A stretch of 64,000 bases of DNA from Streptomyces sp. CC208A. GTDB lineage: Bacteria; Actinomycetota; Actinomycetes; Streptomycetales; Streptomycetaceae. The notes beneath the pieces were generated by a model, which worked only from the letters and a program-made list of their open reading frames with translations, did no database searches and was not told where the DNA came from. Location: assembly GCF_030010625.1 (NCBI RefSeq), contig NZ_JASCXN010000006.1, positions 1 to 64,000 on the forward strand. Direction: 5' to 3'. Numbering within the stretch: position 1 is the first letter of the stretch; each line of letters opens with the position of its first letter. The position numbers and the translations under genes are program-made. Shown piece after piece: positions 1 through 9,615 of this stretch.

Positions 1-102
1 GGGCCGTTCCGGAATTCGGGGAGCAGAGGCACGGCCTGGGCCGTACTGCCGCGCGATCCGTACCGGCGAGCCGGTGACGAACACGATGCGGTTGACTCCC
101 AC
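1..102 (-). CDS. 5' end of an unidentified protein, cut by window edge
   Basis: An open frame starts with GTG at 102 and runs off the left edge without a stop. It begins MGVNRIVFVTGSP. A GAAGAG ribosome-binding sequence lies just upstream, and a TAGAGT -10-like box sits near 129-134 on the same strand. Only 34 residues are visible, so I do not recognise the family. The hydrophobic strand followed by TGSP could be the start of a nucleotide-binding fold, but that is a guess. Confidence 0.4.
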   Translation of the reverse strand, partial: MGVNRIVFVTGSPVRIARQYGPGRASAPRIPERP

Positions 103-275
103 GGGCGCTCTTCTACGCCCACCCCGAAGGGCGCAACGACTCTAGCAGAAATCGCGGAACGTCCCTCAGCGGCGGCCTGGCCCGTCCAGAGGGCGTCCGG
201 CGGAGGCGTTCGAAGCGACGCCGTCCGGTGCGGCGCCGGGGTGCGGGTCGGACGGAGCGTTCCTAGGCTGGGCGC

Positions 276-770
276 ATGGCCGAGGGAGCAGCGGAGACGG
301 AGACCGGGGCGGTGGCGGAGTCCCCGATCGCCGAGAAGCCGCGGATCAAGGAGTACGAGGGTGAGGGCATCACCGTCACCTTCGAGCCGCGCCGCTGTCT
401 GCACGCGGCCGAGTGCCTCCACGGCCTGCCCGAGGTCTTCGAGCTGTCCCGGCGTCCGTGGGTGGTGCCGGACGCCGCCTCGCCGGAGCGGGTCGCCGAG
501 GTGATCCGGCGCTGCCCCTCGGGCGCGCTCCGGTACCACCCGCCGGAGGGCGGCACGCAGGAGCCGCCGGACGCCCCCACCACCGTGCGCCGCTCCCCCT
601 CCGGGCAGTTGGTGGTACGCGGGGACCTGCTGGTCACCGGAGAGGAGGGGGTCCGGCACGAGACGCGGGCGGTGCTCTGCGGCTGCGGGGCCTCGGCGAA
701 CCAGCCGTACTGCGACCACTCGGGGCCCTGCGCGGAACCGGACGACGACGTGGCCGAGGAGCGTGAGTAG
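276..770 (+). CDS. YjdI-like plus CDGSH-like double Fe-S protein
   Basis: This 164-residue soluble protein probably binds two iron-sulfur clusters and acts in electron transfer or redox sensing. Residues about 32-90 resemble the YjdI/Fer4_19 mono-cluster domain, with cysteines at 41, 47 and 80. Residues about 125-152 carry a CDGSH-type motif, C135-x-C137 then P-Y-C146-D. The usual CDGSH order after the last cysteine is D-G-S-H. Here it is D-H-S-G, so the histidine ligand is shifted by two positions. The start codon lies 6 nt after a TAGGCT -10-like box (264-269), so the mRNA is probably leaderless. Family placement is firm; the physiological partner is unknown. Confidence 0.88.
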   Translation: MAEGAAETETGAVAESPIAEKPRIKEYEGEGITVTFEPRRCLHAAECLHGLPEVFELSRRPWVVPDAASPERVAEVIRRCPSGALRYHPPEGGTQEPPDAPTTVRRSPSGQLVVRGDLLVTGEEGVRHETRAVLCGCGASANQPYCDHSGPCAEPDDDVAEERE

Positions 771-921
771 GACTTTCCGGCGAAGACTTTCCGGCAGGCG
801 GTGACGCACCTCACGTGGGGGGTGAGTGCACGTTCCGGGGTTTCCTCTCGTCCTCCTTGGTGTCAGGTGCCCTGGTGTCGGGGAGACGCACAGGATCCGC
901 AACCACACGAGAGGAGCCGCC

Positions 922-1338
922 GTGTCCGCCGTGATCGAGCAACCCGTCCAGGCCCGTCTGGTCGCTTCCGCTCCCCGGATGGAGACCGTCCCCGCCACCC
1001 TGCGCTACGACCGCGAGGACCCCTACGCCGTCAGCATGGCCTTCCCGCCGCCGGCGACCCTGGAGGGCGTCGAGGTCTCCTGGGCCTTCGCCCGCGACCT
1101 GCTCGCCCAGGGGGTCGAACGGCCCGCGGGCGACGGGGACGTGCGGCTGCGTCCGTACGGCTACGACCGTACGGTGGTCGAGTTCCACGCCCCGGAGGGC
1201 GTGGCGATGGTCCACGTCCGCACCTCGGAGCTGCGCCGTTTCCTGGAGCGCTCGCAGCACCTGGTGCCGGCCGGGCGCGAGCACCAGTACCTGGACTGGG
1301 ACCGGGACCTGGCCGCGCTGCTCGGCGATCTTCCCTGA
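922..1338 (+). CDS. SsgA-family sporulation/cell-division regulator
   Basis: This 138-residue protein of the SsgA-like family is found only in sporulating actinomycetes; members guide septum placement and spore-wall assembly. Family hallmarks are visible: LRYDREDPYAV near residue 34, the W-x-F-A-R-D-L-L segment followed by G-x-x-R-P, the G-D-V-R strand, and the C-terminal helix after the E-H-x-x-L-D-W-D motif. I chose GTG at 922 because GAGGAG lies 6 nt upstream and the length matches the usual 130-145 residues; the frame opens further upstream without family similarity. From memory it looks closest to SsgD, but that subtype is not proven here. Confidence 0.88.
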   Translation: MSAVIEQPVQARLVASAPRMETVPATLRYDREDPYAVSMAFPPPATLEGVEVSWAFARDLLAQGVERPAGDGDVRLRPYGYDRTVVEFHAPEGVAMVHVRTSELRRFLERSQHLVPAGREHQYLDWDRDLAALLGDLP

Positions 1339-1370
1339 GGATCCCGTTGCCGCGAGCCGCGGTAAACCGT

Positions 1371-1400
1371 TTGCCTCCCCCGTCGGCGGGGTCCTACGGT
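1371..1400 (+). promoter_or_regulatory. Candidate housekeeping promoter for ABC-F gene
   Basis: TTGCCT at 1371-1376 and TACGGT at 1395-1400 are separated by 18 nt, a good match to a vegetative Streptomyces promoter. It lies about 205 nt before the ABC-F start, so the mRNA would carry a long leader. Confidence 0.5.
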
Positions 1401-1425
1401 CGGTGAGGTCAGATCGCCTCCCGAT

Positions 1426-1605
1426 CGGAGAAGGAACGTTGTTCAACTGAGGTCCCGAGACACCGTGCCGTGCGTGCCCCGTGCCGTGCGTGCCGTTCTC
1501 GACCTCGGTGGACGAGCCGTTTCCCCACGCTGCCCGCGCCCCGGTGTCTCACGCGTCGCATCACGCCCACGCTCATGCCCGCGCTCGCGGCTCCCGGGAG
1601 GCTCC
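1426..1605 (+). promoter_or_regulatory. Structured leader with possible mini-ORF before ABC-F gene
   Basis: A strong Shine-Dalgarno sequence (GGAGAAGG, ending at 1434) has no annotated gene after it, but is followed at the right spacing by TTG-TTC-AAC-TGA (1439-1450), a possible three-codon leader ORF. Downstream is a 9-bp inverted repeat, GAGACACCG at 1457-1465 and CGGTGTCTC at 1542-1550, plus a short direct repeat of CCGTGCCGTGCGTGCC. A GTG at 1481 also opens a frame that runs past the ABC-F start. Antibiotic-resistance ABC-F genes are often controlled by such ribosome-sensing leaders; whether this one works that way is inference. Confidence 0.35.
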
Positions 1606-3276
<1,671 letters not shown>

Positions 3277-3387
3277 GTAGCCGCTCAGTCGCGGTCGGCT
3301 GGGGGCGACTGGCGTGACCTGCGTCTCTTTCGCCGGAGCCGAACTGCGTACATAACGGAACGTAACCGGACATCGCGAAGGAGGGGG

Positions 3388-3445
3388 TTGGTCGGCGTCT
3401 TACAGGGGCTTAACCTACGGTCTCGTAACCTACGAGGCCGTAGGT
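3388..3445 (+). promoter_or_regulatory. Desaturase promoter overlapped by a long operator palindrome
   Basis: TTGGTC (3388-3393) and TAACCT (3411-3416) with a 17-nt spacer form a good promoter. Overlapping the -10 is a near-perfect inverted repeat with 15-nt arms: ACCTACGG-T-CTCGTA (3413-3427), 3-nt centre, TACGAG-G-CCGTAGGT (3431-3445), with one mismatch. Position and symmetry are those of a repressor operator, most simply a TetR-type lipid regulator encoded elsewhere. Confidence 0.65.
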
Positions 3446-3483
3446 AGTTCCGTTTTCGCCCTTCTCCGCCCCCAGGAGTCCCC

Positions 3484-4458
3484 GTGACGCTCACCTCTCC
3501 CCCCCTCGGCAGCTCGGCAGGGTGGACCGACGCGCGTTTGCTGTACGCGCTGGAAGAGGTGGTGGAGAAGGAGCTCGACCGGCACCTCAAGGTCTACAAG
3601 GACTGGATGCCGCACGAGTACGTGCCGTGGTCGGACGGCCGGAACTTCCCGGGCTTCTTCGAGGACGGCGAGGCCTGGGACCCGGCCCAGTCCAAGGTCA
3701 CGGACATAGGGAAGATCGCGCTCGTGGTGAACCTCCTGACCGAGGACAACCTGCCGAGCTACCACCACGAGATCGCCACCCTCTTCGGCCGCGACGGCGC
3801 CTGGGGCACCTGGGTGCACCGCTGGACCGCCGAGGAGGGCCGGCACAGCATCGTCATGCGCGACTACCTGCTCGCCTCCCGCGCCGTCGACCCGGACAAG
3901 CTGGAGCAGTTCCGGATGTCGCACATGAGCGAGGGCTTCGAGTCGGACAACCGCCACTCGATGCTGCACTCCGTCGCGTACGTGGCCTTCCAGGAGCTGG
4001 CCACCCGCATCTCGCACCGCAACGCCGGCCACCAGTCCGGCGATCCCGTCTGCGACCGGATGCTCGCCCGCATCGCGCTCGACGAGAACCTGCACATGAT
4101 CTTCTACCGCAACCTGCTGAAGGCGGCCCTGGAGATCGCCCCCGACCTGGCGATGCGGGCCGTGCGGGACGTGGTCGTGAACTTCCGGATGCCCGGCCAC
4201 GGCATCCCCGGCTTCGAGCGCGCCGCCGCCCAGATGGCGATCGGCGAGGTCTACAACATGCGCATCCACCACGACGACGTGCTCGCGCCGGTGATCCGGC
4301 ACCTGAAGATCCTGGGTCTCGACGGCCTCGGCCCCGACGGGCTGCGCGCCCAGGAGGAGCTGGGCCTCTTCATGGACGGACTGGACGCGGAGGCCTCGAA
4401 GTTCGACGAGAAGCTCGCCGCCCGCAAGGCCCGGATGGCGGCGCGCGCCGCGGGCTGA
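3484..4458 (+). CDS. Acyl-ACP desaturase (soluble di-iron)
   Basis: This 324-residue soluble desaturase introduces a double bond into an acyl chain carried on acyl-carrier protein, using O2 and electrons from ferredoxin, and so adjusts membrane fluidity. Di-iron ligands are visible as E88 in TEDN, E-E-G-R-H at 117-121, E171, and D-E-N-L-H at 200-204. Length and helix layout fit the plant/actinobacterial FA_desaturase_2 family. GTG at 3484 follows CAGGAG at good spacing. The palindrome over its promoter implies tight transcriptional control. It converges on the WhiB-like gene. Confidence 0.94.
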   Translation: MTLTSPPLGSSAGWTDARLLYALEEVVEKELDRHLKVYKDWMPHEYVPWSDGRNFPGFFEDGEAWDPAQSKVTDIGKIALVVNLLTEDNLPSYHHEIATLFGRDGAWGTWVHRWTAEEGRHSIVMRDYLLASRAVDPDKLEQFRMSHMSEGFESDNRHSMLHSVAYVAFQELATRISHRNAGHQSGDPVCDRMLARIALDENLHMIFYRNLLKAALEIAPDLAMRAVRDVVVNFRMPGHGIPGFERAAAQMAIGEVYNMRIHHDDVLAPVIRHLKILGLDGLGPDGLRAQEELGLFMDGLDAEASKFDEKLAARKARMAARAAG

Positions 4459-4509
4459 GCCGTACGACGCCGATCCGTACGGCGCGTCGAGCCGTACGAC
4501 CGCGGGAGA

Positions 4510-4528
4510 CCGGGGCTGTCGGCCCCGG
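4510..4528. terminator. GC-rich hairpin between convergent genes
   Basis: CCGGGGC (4510-4516) and GCCCCGG (4522-4528) form a 7-bp stem with a 5-nt loop, between the desaturase stop and the WhiB-like stop. There is no U-tract, as is usual in Streptomyces. A weaker GCCGTAC/GTACGGC pair lies just to the left. Confidence 0.45.
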
Positions 4529-4531
4529 CCG

Positions 4532-4807
4532 TCAGCCCCGGGCGTCGCGCCGCCGGAGCCGGAGCCGCTCCTTCTCCGAGAGCCCGCCCCACACGCCGAA
4601 CCGCTCGTCGTGCGTGAGCGCGTACTCCAGGCAGGCGAGGCGGCCCTCGCAGGCGCCGCAGAGCTGCTTGGCCTCGCGGGTCGAGGAGCCGGGGGCCGGG
4701 AAGAAGAACTCGGGACCGGCCTGGGCGCACAGCGCGGTCTCGCGCCAGGCGAGGTCGGCGGCGGGGCGGCGGGCCGGGAGGGTCAGGACGTCGGTCTCGG
4801 TCTGCAT
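4532..4807 (-). CDS. WhiB-like (Wbl) Fe-S transcription factor
   Basis: This 91-residue Wbl protein belongs to the actinobacterial family that binds a 4Fe-4S cluster and usually works through the principal sigma factor in development or stress control. The four cluster cysteines are at 27, 50, 53 and 59 (C-x22-C-x2-C-x5-C), followed by G-V-W-G-G at 71-75 and an Arg-rich basic tail. I chose ATG at 4807 because the next upstream in-frame ATG adds only a short non-conserved extension. The core resembles WhiB itself more than WblE, but the exact paralogue is not decided. Confidence 0.92.
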   Translation of the reverse strand: MQTETDVLTLPARRPAADLAWRETALCAQAGPEFFFPAPGSSTREAKQLCGACEGRLACLEYALTHDERFGVWGGLSEKERLRLRRRDARG

Positions 4808-4852
4808 GGCTCCACCCTGGCGCGGGGCGCTAAACACACCGTCAACGTCCGA

Positions 4853-5605
4853 TCAATGCGGCGCGGCGGGCGTCCCGGAACCGTCCTCGGGCGGCTTCCT
4901 CGCCCGGCTCGGCCGGACCCGGCTCGGCTCGCCGGGCATCTTCGGGTGGTCCGGCGGATAGGGCAGGTCCCCGAGGCCGCGCTCGGCCTCGTCGCGCCGG
5001 GCCGGTTCGAGGAGCGGTTCCAGGTCGAAGCGCTCCTCGTCCATGTCCGCGTGGACGTCGCCGGCCTCGGCGTACCGGACCGGCATGGTGCGGATGTCGA
5101 AGTCCTCCGGGACCGCGTCGTCGATCTCCTCCCAGCGCAGCGGGGCCGAGACGGGGGCGTGCGGCCGGGGTCTGACCGAGTAGGCGGAGGCGATGGTGCG
5201 GTCGCGGGCCGCCTGGTTGTAGTCGACGAAGATCCGCTCGCCGCGTTCCTCCTTCCACCACTCCACGGTGACCCGGTCCGGCATCCGCCGTTCCAGCTCC
5301 CGCCCGCAGGCGATGGCGGCCCGCCGGACCTCGACGAAGGTCCAGTCGGGGCGGATGGGGACGAGGACGTGCAGGCCGCGCCCGCCGGAGGTCTTGGGCC
5401 AGCCGCGCAGGCCGTGCTCGTCGAGGACGGCCCGCAGTTCGCGGGCGGCCCGGACCGCGTCCGCGTAGTCGGTGCCGGGCTGGGGGTCGAGGTCGAGGCG
5501 GAGCTCGTCGGGGTGGTCGGTGTCCCCGCGCCGCACCGGCCACGGGTGGAAGGCGACGGCGCCGAGGTTGGCGGCCCAGAGCACGGCGGCCGGTTCGGTG
5601 GGGCA
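4853..5605 (-). pseudogene. LigD-type polymerase, 5' end missing
   Basis: About 250 residues match the LigD primase-polymerase domain used in Ku-dependent end joining. Catalytic motifs are intact: L-D-L-D-P for the two metal-binding aspartates, S-G-G-R-G-L-H, and F-V-D-Y-N-Q for the third aspartate. Homology starts abruptly at C-P-T-E (codon at 5605). The first 80-90 residues of the family, normally including the opening strands and the Phe/Arg-rich segment, are absent. The frame stays open upstream to 5872 but encodes the antisense of a ligase tail. A start inside this region is possible, so some product may form, but a normal enzyme is unlikely. Confidence 0.82.
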
Positions 5606-5618
5606 CGAGGACGCCCGG

Positions 5619-5840
5619 CTGCCGGGCGCGCCCAGCCGCTGGACCGGCAAGAAGGACCGGTCGTGGGTGGCGCTGCGGCCCGAGCGGGTCTGCGAGGTCG
5701 GCCACGACCACATGGAGGGCGACCGCTTCCGGCACACCGCGCGGTTCAAGCGCTGGCGCCCGGACCGCACCCCCGCCTCCTGCGGGTACGCGCAGCTCGA
5801 CGAGCTCGTCGCGTACGACCTGTCGGACGTGCTGAGCTGA
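5619..5840 (+). pseudogene. C-terminal remnant of ATP-dependent DNA ligase
   Basis: About 73 residues on the plus strand match only the extreme C-terminus of actinobacterial ATP-dependent DNA ligases: G-K-K-D-R-S-W-V-A-L-R-P, V-C-E-V, then R-F-R-H-T-A-R-F and W-R-P-D-R, ending in a natural stop. The nucleotidyl-transfer domain with the catalytic lysine is missing. Homology begins near 5619, only about 14 nt from where polymerase homology ends on the other strand. The two remnants point away from each other, as if one event removed both 5' halves of a divergent polymerase-ligase pair. Confidence 0.8.
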
Positions 5841-6183
5841 CGATCTTCTCGGCCCTGACGCCTCCGCGCCACGTGATTTCCTTCACACCGGGGCCGCCGT
5901 CCGGGGGCTTGCGTGCCGTCCGCGCGTGCCGCCTGACGGCCGTCCGCGCGCCCGACACGCGGGGCCTCCGCACCCGGCGGGGCCGGCGCCGTGCCCCGTA
6001 CCTGCGAGAACGCCGGGGCGGGTGATCACCCTCGCCGGACGGGGGTGTCCGGACCGGCTCCGGTGCCGGTCGCCTCCGGTACGGCGCCGGCGCCGGGGCC
6101 GTACCGGAACCGCTCCCGCCATCCGGTACGTATGAGAGCGAGAGCCCTTCCCGTCCGCCCCCACGAACCGCTAGGACTGACCC
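5841..6183. other. Gene-free stretch with CCGGTACG repeats
   Basis: I see no convincing gene in these 343 bases; open frames on both strands are Arg/Pro-rich. The notable content is CCGGTACGGC at 6076-6085 facing its inverted copy at 6098-6107, and another CCGGTACG at 6123-6130. These could be operator half-sites for the small gene at 6184, or part of its promoter. Confidence 0.4.
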
Positions 6184-6435
6184 GTGATCGCCTCGCCCTC
6201 CCCCCTCGTCCCCGTCCCGATCCCCGACCGCGTGGCCGCCCTCATCGGCTCCTGTCTGCCCGCGCACGTCCTCCAGGCGGAGATCGAGGCGGACTGCGCT
6301 GCGCGCGAGGTCTACCGCTTCCGCGGGCCGCTGTGCGCGGAGGACCGGGCCGACCGCGAGCACGCGCTGGCCGTCCTCGCCCGGGCCAACAAGATCCTGG
6401 CCAAGCACCACCCGAGCCTGCCCGTACGCCCCTGA
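6184..6435 (+). CDS. Small hypothetical protein
   Basis: This 83-residue protein starts with GTG at 6184, 6 nt after an AGGA sequence. It reads as a mostly helical polypeptide with charged, non-repetitive content (for example Q-A-E-I-E-A-D-C-A-A-R-E-V-Y-R-F), unlike the Arg/Pro-rich shadow frames around it. I do not recognise a family. Its stop codon lies in the first unit of the 23-bp repeat array. No membrane segment or signal peptide is visible. Confidence 0.6.
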   Translation: MIASPSPLVPVPIPDRVAALIGSCLPAHVLQAEIEADCAAREVYRFRGPLCAEDRADREHALAVLARANKILAKHHPSLPVRP

Positions 6436-6562
6436 GCCCACAGGTCCCGGACACCCCTGAGCTCCCGGCTCGTACAGCCCTGAACCCGCGTCCCGTACGA
6501 CCCTGAACCCGTATCCCGTACGGCCCTGCGCTCCGGGCTCGTACGCCCCTGAACCCCCGTCC
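6423..6562. repeat. Degenerate 23-bp tandem repeat, about six units
   Basis: Units of the form CGTACrnCCCTGaacCCgtwTCC recur with an exact 23-nt register at 6448, 6471, 6494, 6517 and 6540; a slightly offset first copy starts at 6423. The array overlaps the end of the preceding gene and fills most of the gap before the MFS transporter. Confidence 0.7.
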
Positions 6563-6639
6563 CAGGCAGGGGCCCTCGGGGCCACCCGTCCGGCGGTGTC
6601 CCACGGGCAGCGGGACCGGGCCGGTGTGACGCTGCGAAG

Positions 6640-8742
6640 GTGACCACGACCAGCGACGCAGCACCCGCGCCCCCGGCCGCGCCCGCACCGCCCGTGCTCG
6701 ACGGCCGCCGCCGCAACATCGTGTTCGGCACGATCATGCTCGGCGTCCTCCTGGCCGCGCTCGACCAGACCATCGTGGGCACCGCCCTGCCCACGATCGT
6801 CTCGGACCTCGGCGGCGCCGCCCACATGTCGTGGGTCGTCACCTCCTACCTCCTCGCCGAGACCGTGGCGACGGTCCTGGTCGGCAAGTTCGGCGACCTC
6901 TTCGGCCGCAAGGTGGTCTTCCAGATCTCGGCGGTCGTCTTCATCACCGGCTCGTTCCTCTGCGGCCTCGCCACCAACATGACGCTGCTGATCGTCTGGC
7001 GCGGCCTCCAGGGCGTCGGCGCCGGCGGTCTCATGGTCACCTCGATGGCGCTGATCGCCGATGTCATCCCGCTGCGCGAACGCGGCAAGTACCAGGGCGC
7101 GATCGGGGCCGTGTTCGGCGTCTCGACGGTCATCGGGCCGCTGCTCGGCGGCCTGTTCACCGACCACGCGAGCTGGCGCTGGGCGTTCTACGTCAACGTG
7201 CCGATCGCGATCCTGGTCGTCATCGCCGCCGCCCGCACGATCCCCTCGGTCCGCTCGGCGGCCCGGCCGGTCATCGACTACCTCGGCATCGCGCTCGTCG
7301 CGGTCGGCTCCAGCGCACTGATCCTGGCGACCAGTTGGGGCGGCAACGAGTACGCGTGGGGCTCCGGCGTCATCATCGGACTCTTCGTCGGCGGTCTCCT
7401 CGCCCTCGGTCTCTTCTGCTGGGCGGAGACCCGGGCCGCCGAACCGATGCTGCCCATGCGGCTCTTCCGCAATCCGGTCTTCACCGTCTGCTCGGTGCTC
7501 AGCTTCGTCGTCGGCTTCGCGATGCTCGGCGCGATGACCTTCCTGCCGACCTATCTCCAGTACGTGGACGGGGATTCGGCGACGGTCTCCGGCATCCGGA
7601 CGCTGCCGATGGTGGTCGGCCTGCTCATCGCCTCCGTCTACAGCGGCACCATGGTCAGCAGGACCGGGCAGTACCGGATCTTCCCCATCCTCGGCTGTGC
7701 CGTCATGGGGCTCGGGCTCTATCTGCTCTCGCGGATGGACCCGGCCACCAGCACCTGGCTGGAGTCGCTGTACATGTTCGTGCTCGGCGTCGGCATCGGC
7801 CTGTGCATGCAGGTCCTGACGATCGTCGTGCAGAACACCGTCGACTACGCCGACCTCGGCACCGCCACCTCCGGCGTCACCTTCTTCCGCACGCTGGGCA
7901 GCTCCTTCGGCACCGCCGTCTTCGGCACGATCTACGCCAACTCCCTGAAGCCCAACCTCACCGCCGGGGTCGCCGAGGCGTCCGCCCTCGGCGCTCCGGC
8001 CGGCCTCTCCCCGGCGGAGGTCGCGGGGGCCTCGCAGAGCCCGGCCGGGGTCCACTCGCTGCCGGACGGCGTCGCCGGGCCGATCGTGCGGGCCTACGCC
8101 GACACCCTGCACACCGTCTTCCTGTGGACCGTGCCCGTCGCCGTCGTCGGCTTCGTCGTCGCCCTCTTCCTCAAGCAGGTGAAGCTGCGCGACTCGGCCC
8201 GGGAGGCCGCCCCCGACATGGGCGAGGGCTTCGCCTCACCCACGAGCAGCGGCGACTCCGCGAAGCTGCTCGAACTCGCCGTGGGACGGCTGCTGCGCCG
8301 GGTCGACCGGGACACCGCCCGCCGGATCGTCGCCGACTCCGACACCCGGCTCGACACGGCCGGCGCCTGGGCGGTGATGCAGGTGGAGCTGTACACGCGG
8401 ACGGTCGGCCACGCGAGCCTCGGTCTCATCGCGGCGGGCCGGCGGGTGCCGCCGGAGGTCCTCCTCCCCGTCTTCGACCGGATGGTCGACGAGGGCTACC
8501 TCACCCGGGACGGCAACCTCCTCTCGCACACTCCGGCCGGCGCCCGCGAGGCCGAGGTCATCACCCGCGCCTGGGGCGACTGGCTCGCCGACCGCCTGGA
8601 GCGGGAACGCGGCCGCCCCAGCGGTCCCGAACTCCGCGCCGCGGCCGACGCGATCGCCAAGAAGGCGGTGGCGGAGGACCTGTCCACGGGCCTCCCGGCA
8701 GGCCGCCCGGAGGAGCGGCGGACGGTCACCGCCGGGCGCTGA
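6640..8742 (+). CDS. DHA2-type MFS multidrug exporter with C-terminal regulator-like domain
   Basis: This 700-residue membrane protein is a proton-driven drug exporter of the EmrB/QacA (14-TM DHA2) group. Hydrophobic segments fill residues about 25-515. Motif A is G-x-x-G-D-x-x-G-R-K near residue 85, and motif C-like G-x-x-x-G-P-x-x-G-G lies near 165. The last 150-170 residues are soluble and resemble a MarR-type winged helix (helical bundle, then [18 protein letters not shown] and T-P-A-G). GTG at 6640 is the first plausible start. Exporters with a soluble C-terminal extension are known in actinomycetes, but its role is unclear. Substrate unknown. Confidence 0.92.
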   Translation: MTTTSDAAPAPPAAPAPPVLDGRRRNIVFGTIMLGVLLAALDQTIVGTALPTIVSDLGGAAHMSWVVTSYLLAETVATVLVGKFGDLFGRKVVFQISAVVFITGSFLCGLATNMTLLIVWRGLQGVGAGGLMVTSMALIADVIPLRERGKYQGAIGAVFGVSTVIGPLLGGLFTDHASWRWAFYVNVPIAILVVIAAARTIPSVRSAARPVIDYLGIALVAVGSSALILATSWGGNEYAWGSGVIIGLFVGGLLALGLFCWAETRAAEPMLPMRLFRNPVFTVCSVLSFVVGFAMLGAMTFLPTYLQYVDGDSATVSGIRTLPMVVGLLIASVYSGTMVSRTGQYRIFPILGCAVMGLGLYLLSRMDPATSTWLESLYMFVLGVGIGLCMQVLTIVVQNTVDYADLGTATSGVTFFRTLGSSFGTAVFGTIYANSLKPNLTAGVAEASALGAPAGLSPAEVAGASQSPAGVHSLPDGVAGPIVRAYADTLHTVFLWTVPVAVVGFVVALFLKQVKLRDSAREAAPDMGEGFASPTSSGDSAKLLELAVGRLLRRVDRDTARRIVADSDTRLDTAGAWAVMQVELYTRTVGHASLGLIAAGRRVPPEVLLPVFDRMVDEGYLTRDGNLLSHTPAGAREAEVITRAWGDWLADRLERERGRPSGPELRAAADAIAKKAVAEDLSTGLPAGRPEERRTVTAGR

Positions 8743-8808
8743 GCCGACGGGCGGCCGTGCCCCGGAAACCCGCTCGCGCGAGGGGGCGCGGGACAGGAGG
8801 ATCGGCCC

Positions 8809-9168
8809 ATGAGTCTCCTCGTCCACACCTTCGTCCTCGACGCCGACGGCACCTGGGAACTCCTGGAGGACCCTCCGGGCGGCCTCACCCTGGCCGGCTT
8901 CGAGAGCACCCGCGGCAAGCTGTGGGGCTCCACGGGGATGCGCGCCCTCGGCGCCCGGTTCTTCCCCCGCCTCGACGGCGACGACCTCCACGTGCAGCCG
9001 GAGGAGGTCGAGGACTTCCTCGCCGAGTGCGAGGCGGTCCCGCCGCACCTGGCCGCCCTCGCCGAGCACAGCGGCTGCACCGAGGAGTACGTCACCGCGC
9101 GCTTCGGCAACATCGTCGCCGCGGCCCGGCGCGCCGAGGAGGTCGGCGGAGGGGTCCTCGTCCGGTGA
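8809..9168 (+). CDS. Conserved-looking hypothetical protein
   Basis: This 119-residue soluble, acidic protein starts with ATG at 8809 after an AGGAGG-like sequence. Codon use and composition look real. Distinctive stretches are G-F-E-S-T-R-G-K-L-W-G-S near residue 34 and a helical C-terminus. No catalytic motif or known domain was recognised. It converges with the YchJ-like gene, leaving a 6-nt gap. Confidence 0.75.
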   Translation: MSLLVHTFVLDADGTWELLEDPPGGLTLAGFESTRGKLWGSTGMRALGARFFPRLDGDDLHVQPEEVEDFLAECEAVPPHLAALAEHSGCTEEYVTARFGNIVAAARRAEEVGGGVLVR

Positions 9169-9174
9169 GACCGG

Positions 9175-9615
9175 TCAGTCGTCGAGGAAGTCGCCGTCCA
9201 CGTACACCCAGGCGCCGTCGTGGCGGGTGAAGCGGCTGCGCTCGTACAGGGAGCCGGGCTCGCCGCCGTGGACGTACCGGGCCAGGAAGGTCACCGTGCC
9301 CCGCTGGTGGAAGGCGGTGCCCTCGGTCGTCTCCCGGATCTCCAGGCCCGTCCACCGCATGGCGGGGTCGAGGTCGAGGGTCCCGGGGCGGGTCCCGGGG
9401 GCCCAGGTGCGCAGCAGGTAGGCCGTGTCGCGGACGACGAAGGCGCTGTAGCGGGAGCGCATCAGGAGTTCGGCGGTGGGCGCGGTGCCGCCCGTACCGC
9501 TGTGGAAGCGGCCGCAGCAGGCGCCGTACGCGGCGTCGAGCCCGCAGGGGCAGGGCGAGCCGGCGGTGACCGGGGCGGGCGCGGGCGTGCGGGGGCGGGT
9601 CTTGCGTCGGGACAT
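9175..9615 (-). CDS. YchJ/UPF0225 family SEC-C motif protein
   Basis: This 146-residue protein has an N-terminal SEC-C zinc-binding motif, C-P-C-G then A-C-C-G-R-F-H (residues about 22-38), followed by the UPF0225 core L-M-R-S-R-Y-S-A-F and Y-L-x-x-T-W. The family is widespread, with a cystatin/NTF2-like fold and no settled function. The chosen ATG at 9615 opens with a basic stretch typical of these proteins. A much longer open frame upstream is antisense to the GH4 gene and was not used. Confidence 0.9.
   Translation of the reverse strand: MSRRKTRPRTPAPAPVTAGSPCPCGLDAAYGACCGRFHSGTGGTAPTAELLMRSRYSAFVVRDTAYLLRTWAPGTRPGTLDLDPAMRWTGLEIRETTEGTAFHQRGTVTFLARYVHGGEPGSLYERSRFTRHDGAWVYVDGDFLDD

Noticed and set aside
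4853..5872. A natural 339-residue polymerase starting at 5872
   Set aside because: Residues before C-P-T-E are antisense to a conserved ligase tail and match nothing in LigD polymerases.
5746..8112. Very long minus-strand frame opposite the MFS exporter
   Set aside because: It is a GC-rich shadow: Arg/Asp/Gly/His-rich, without domain patterns, and fully antisense to a clear membrane protein gene.
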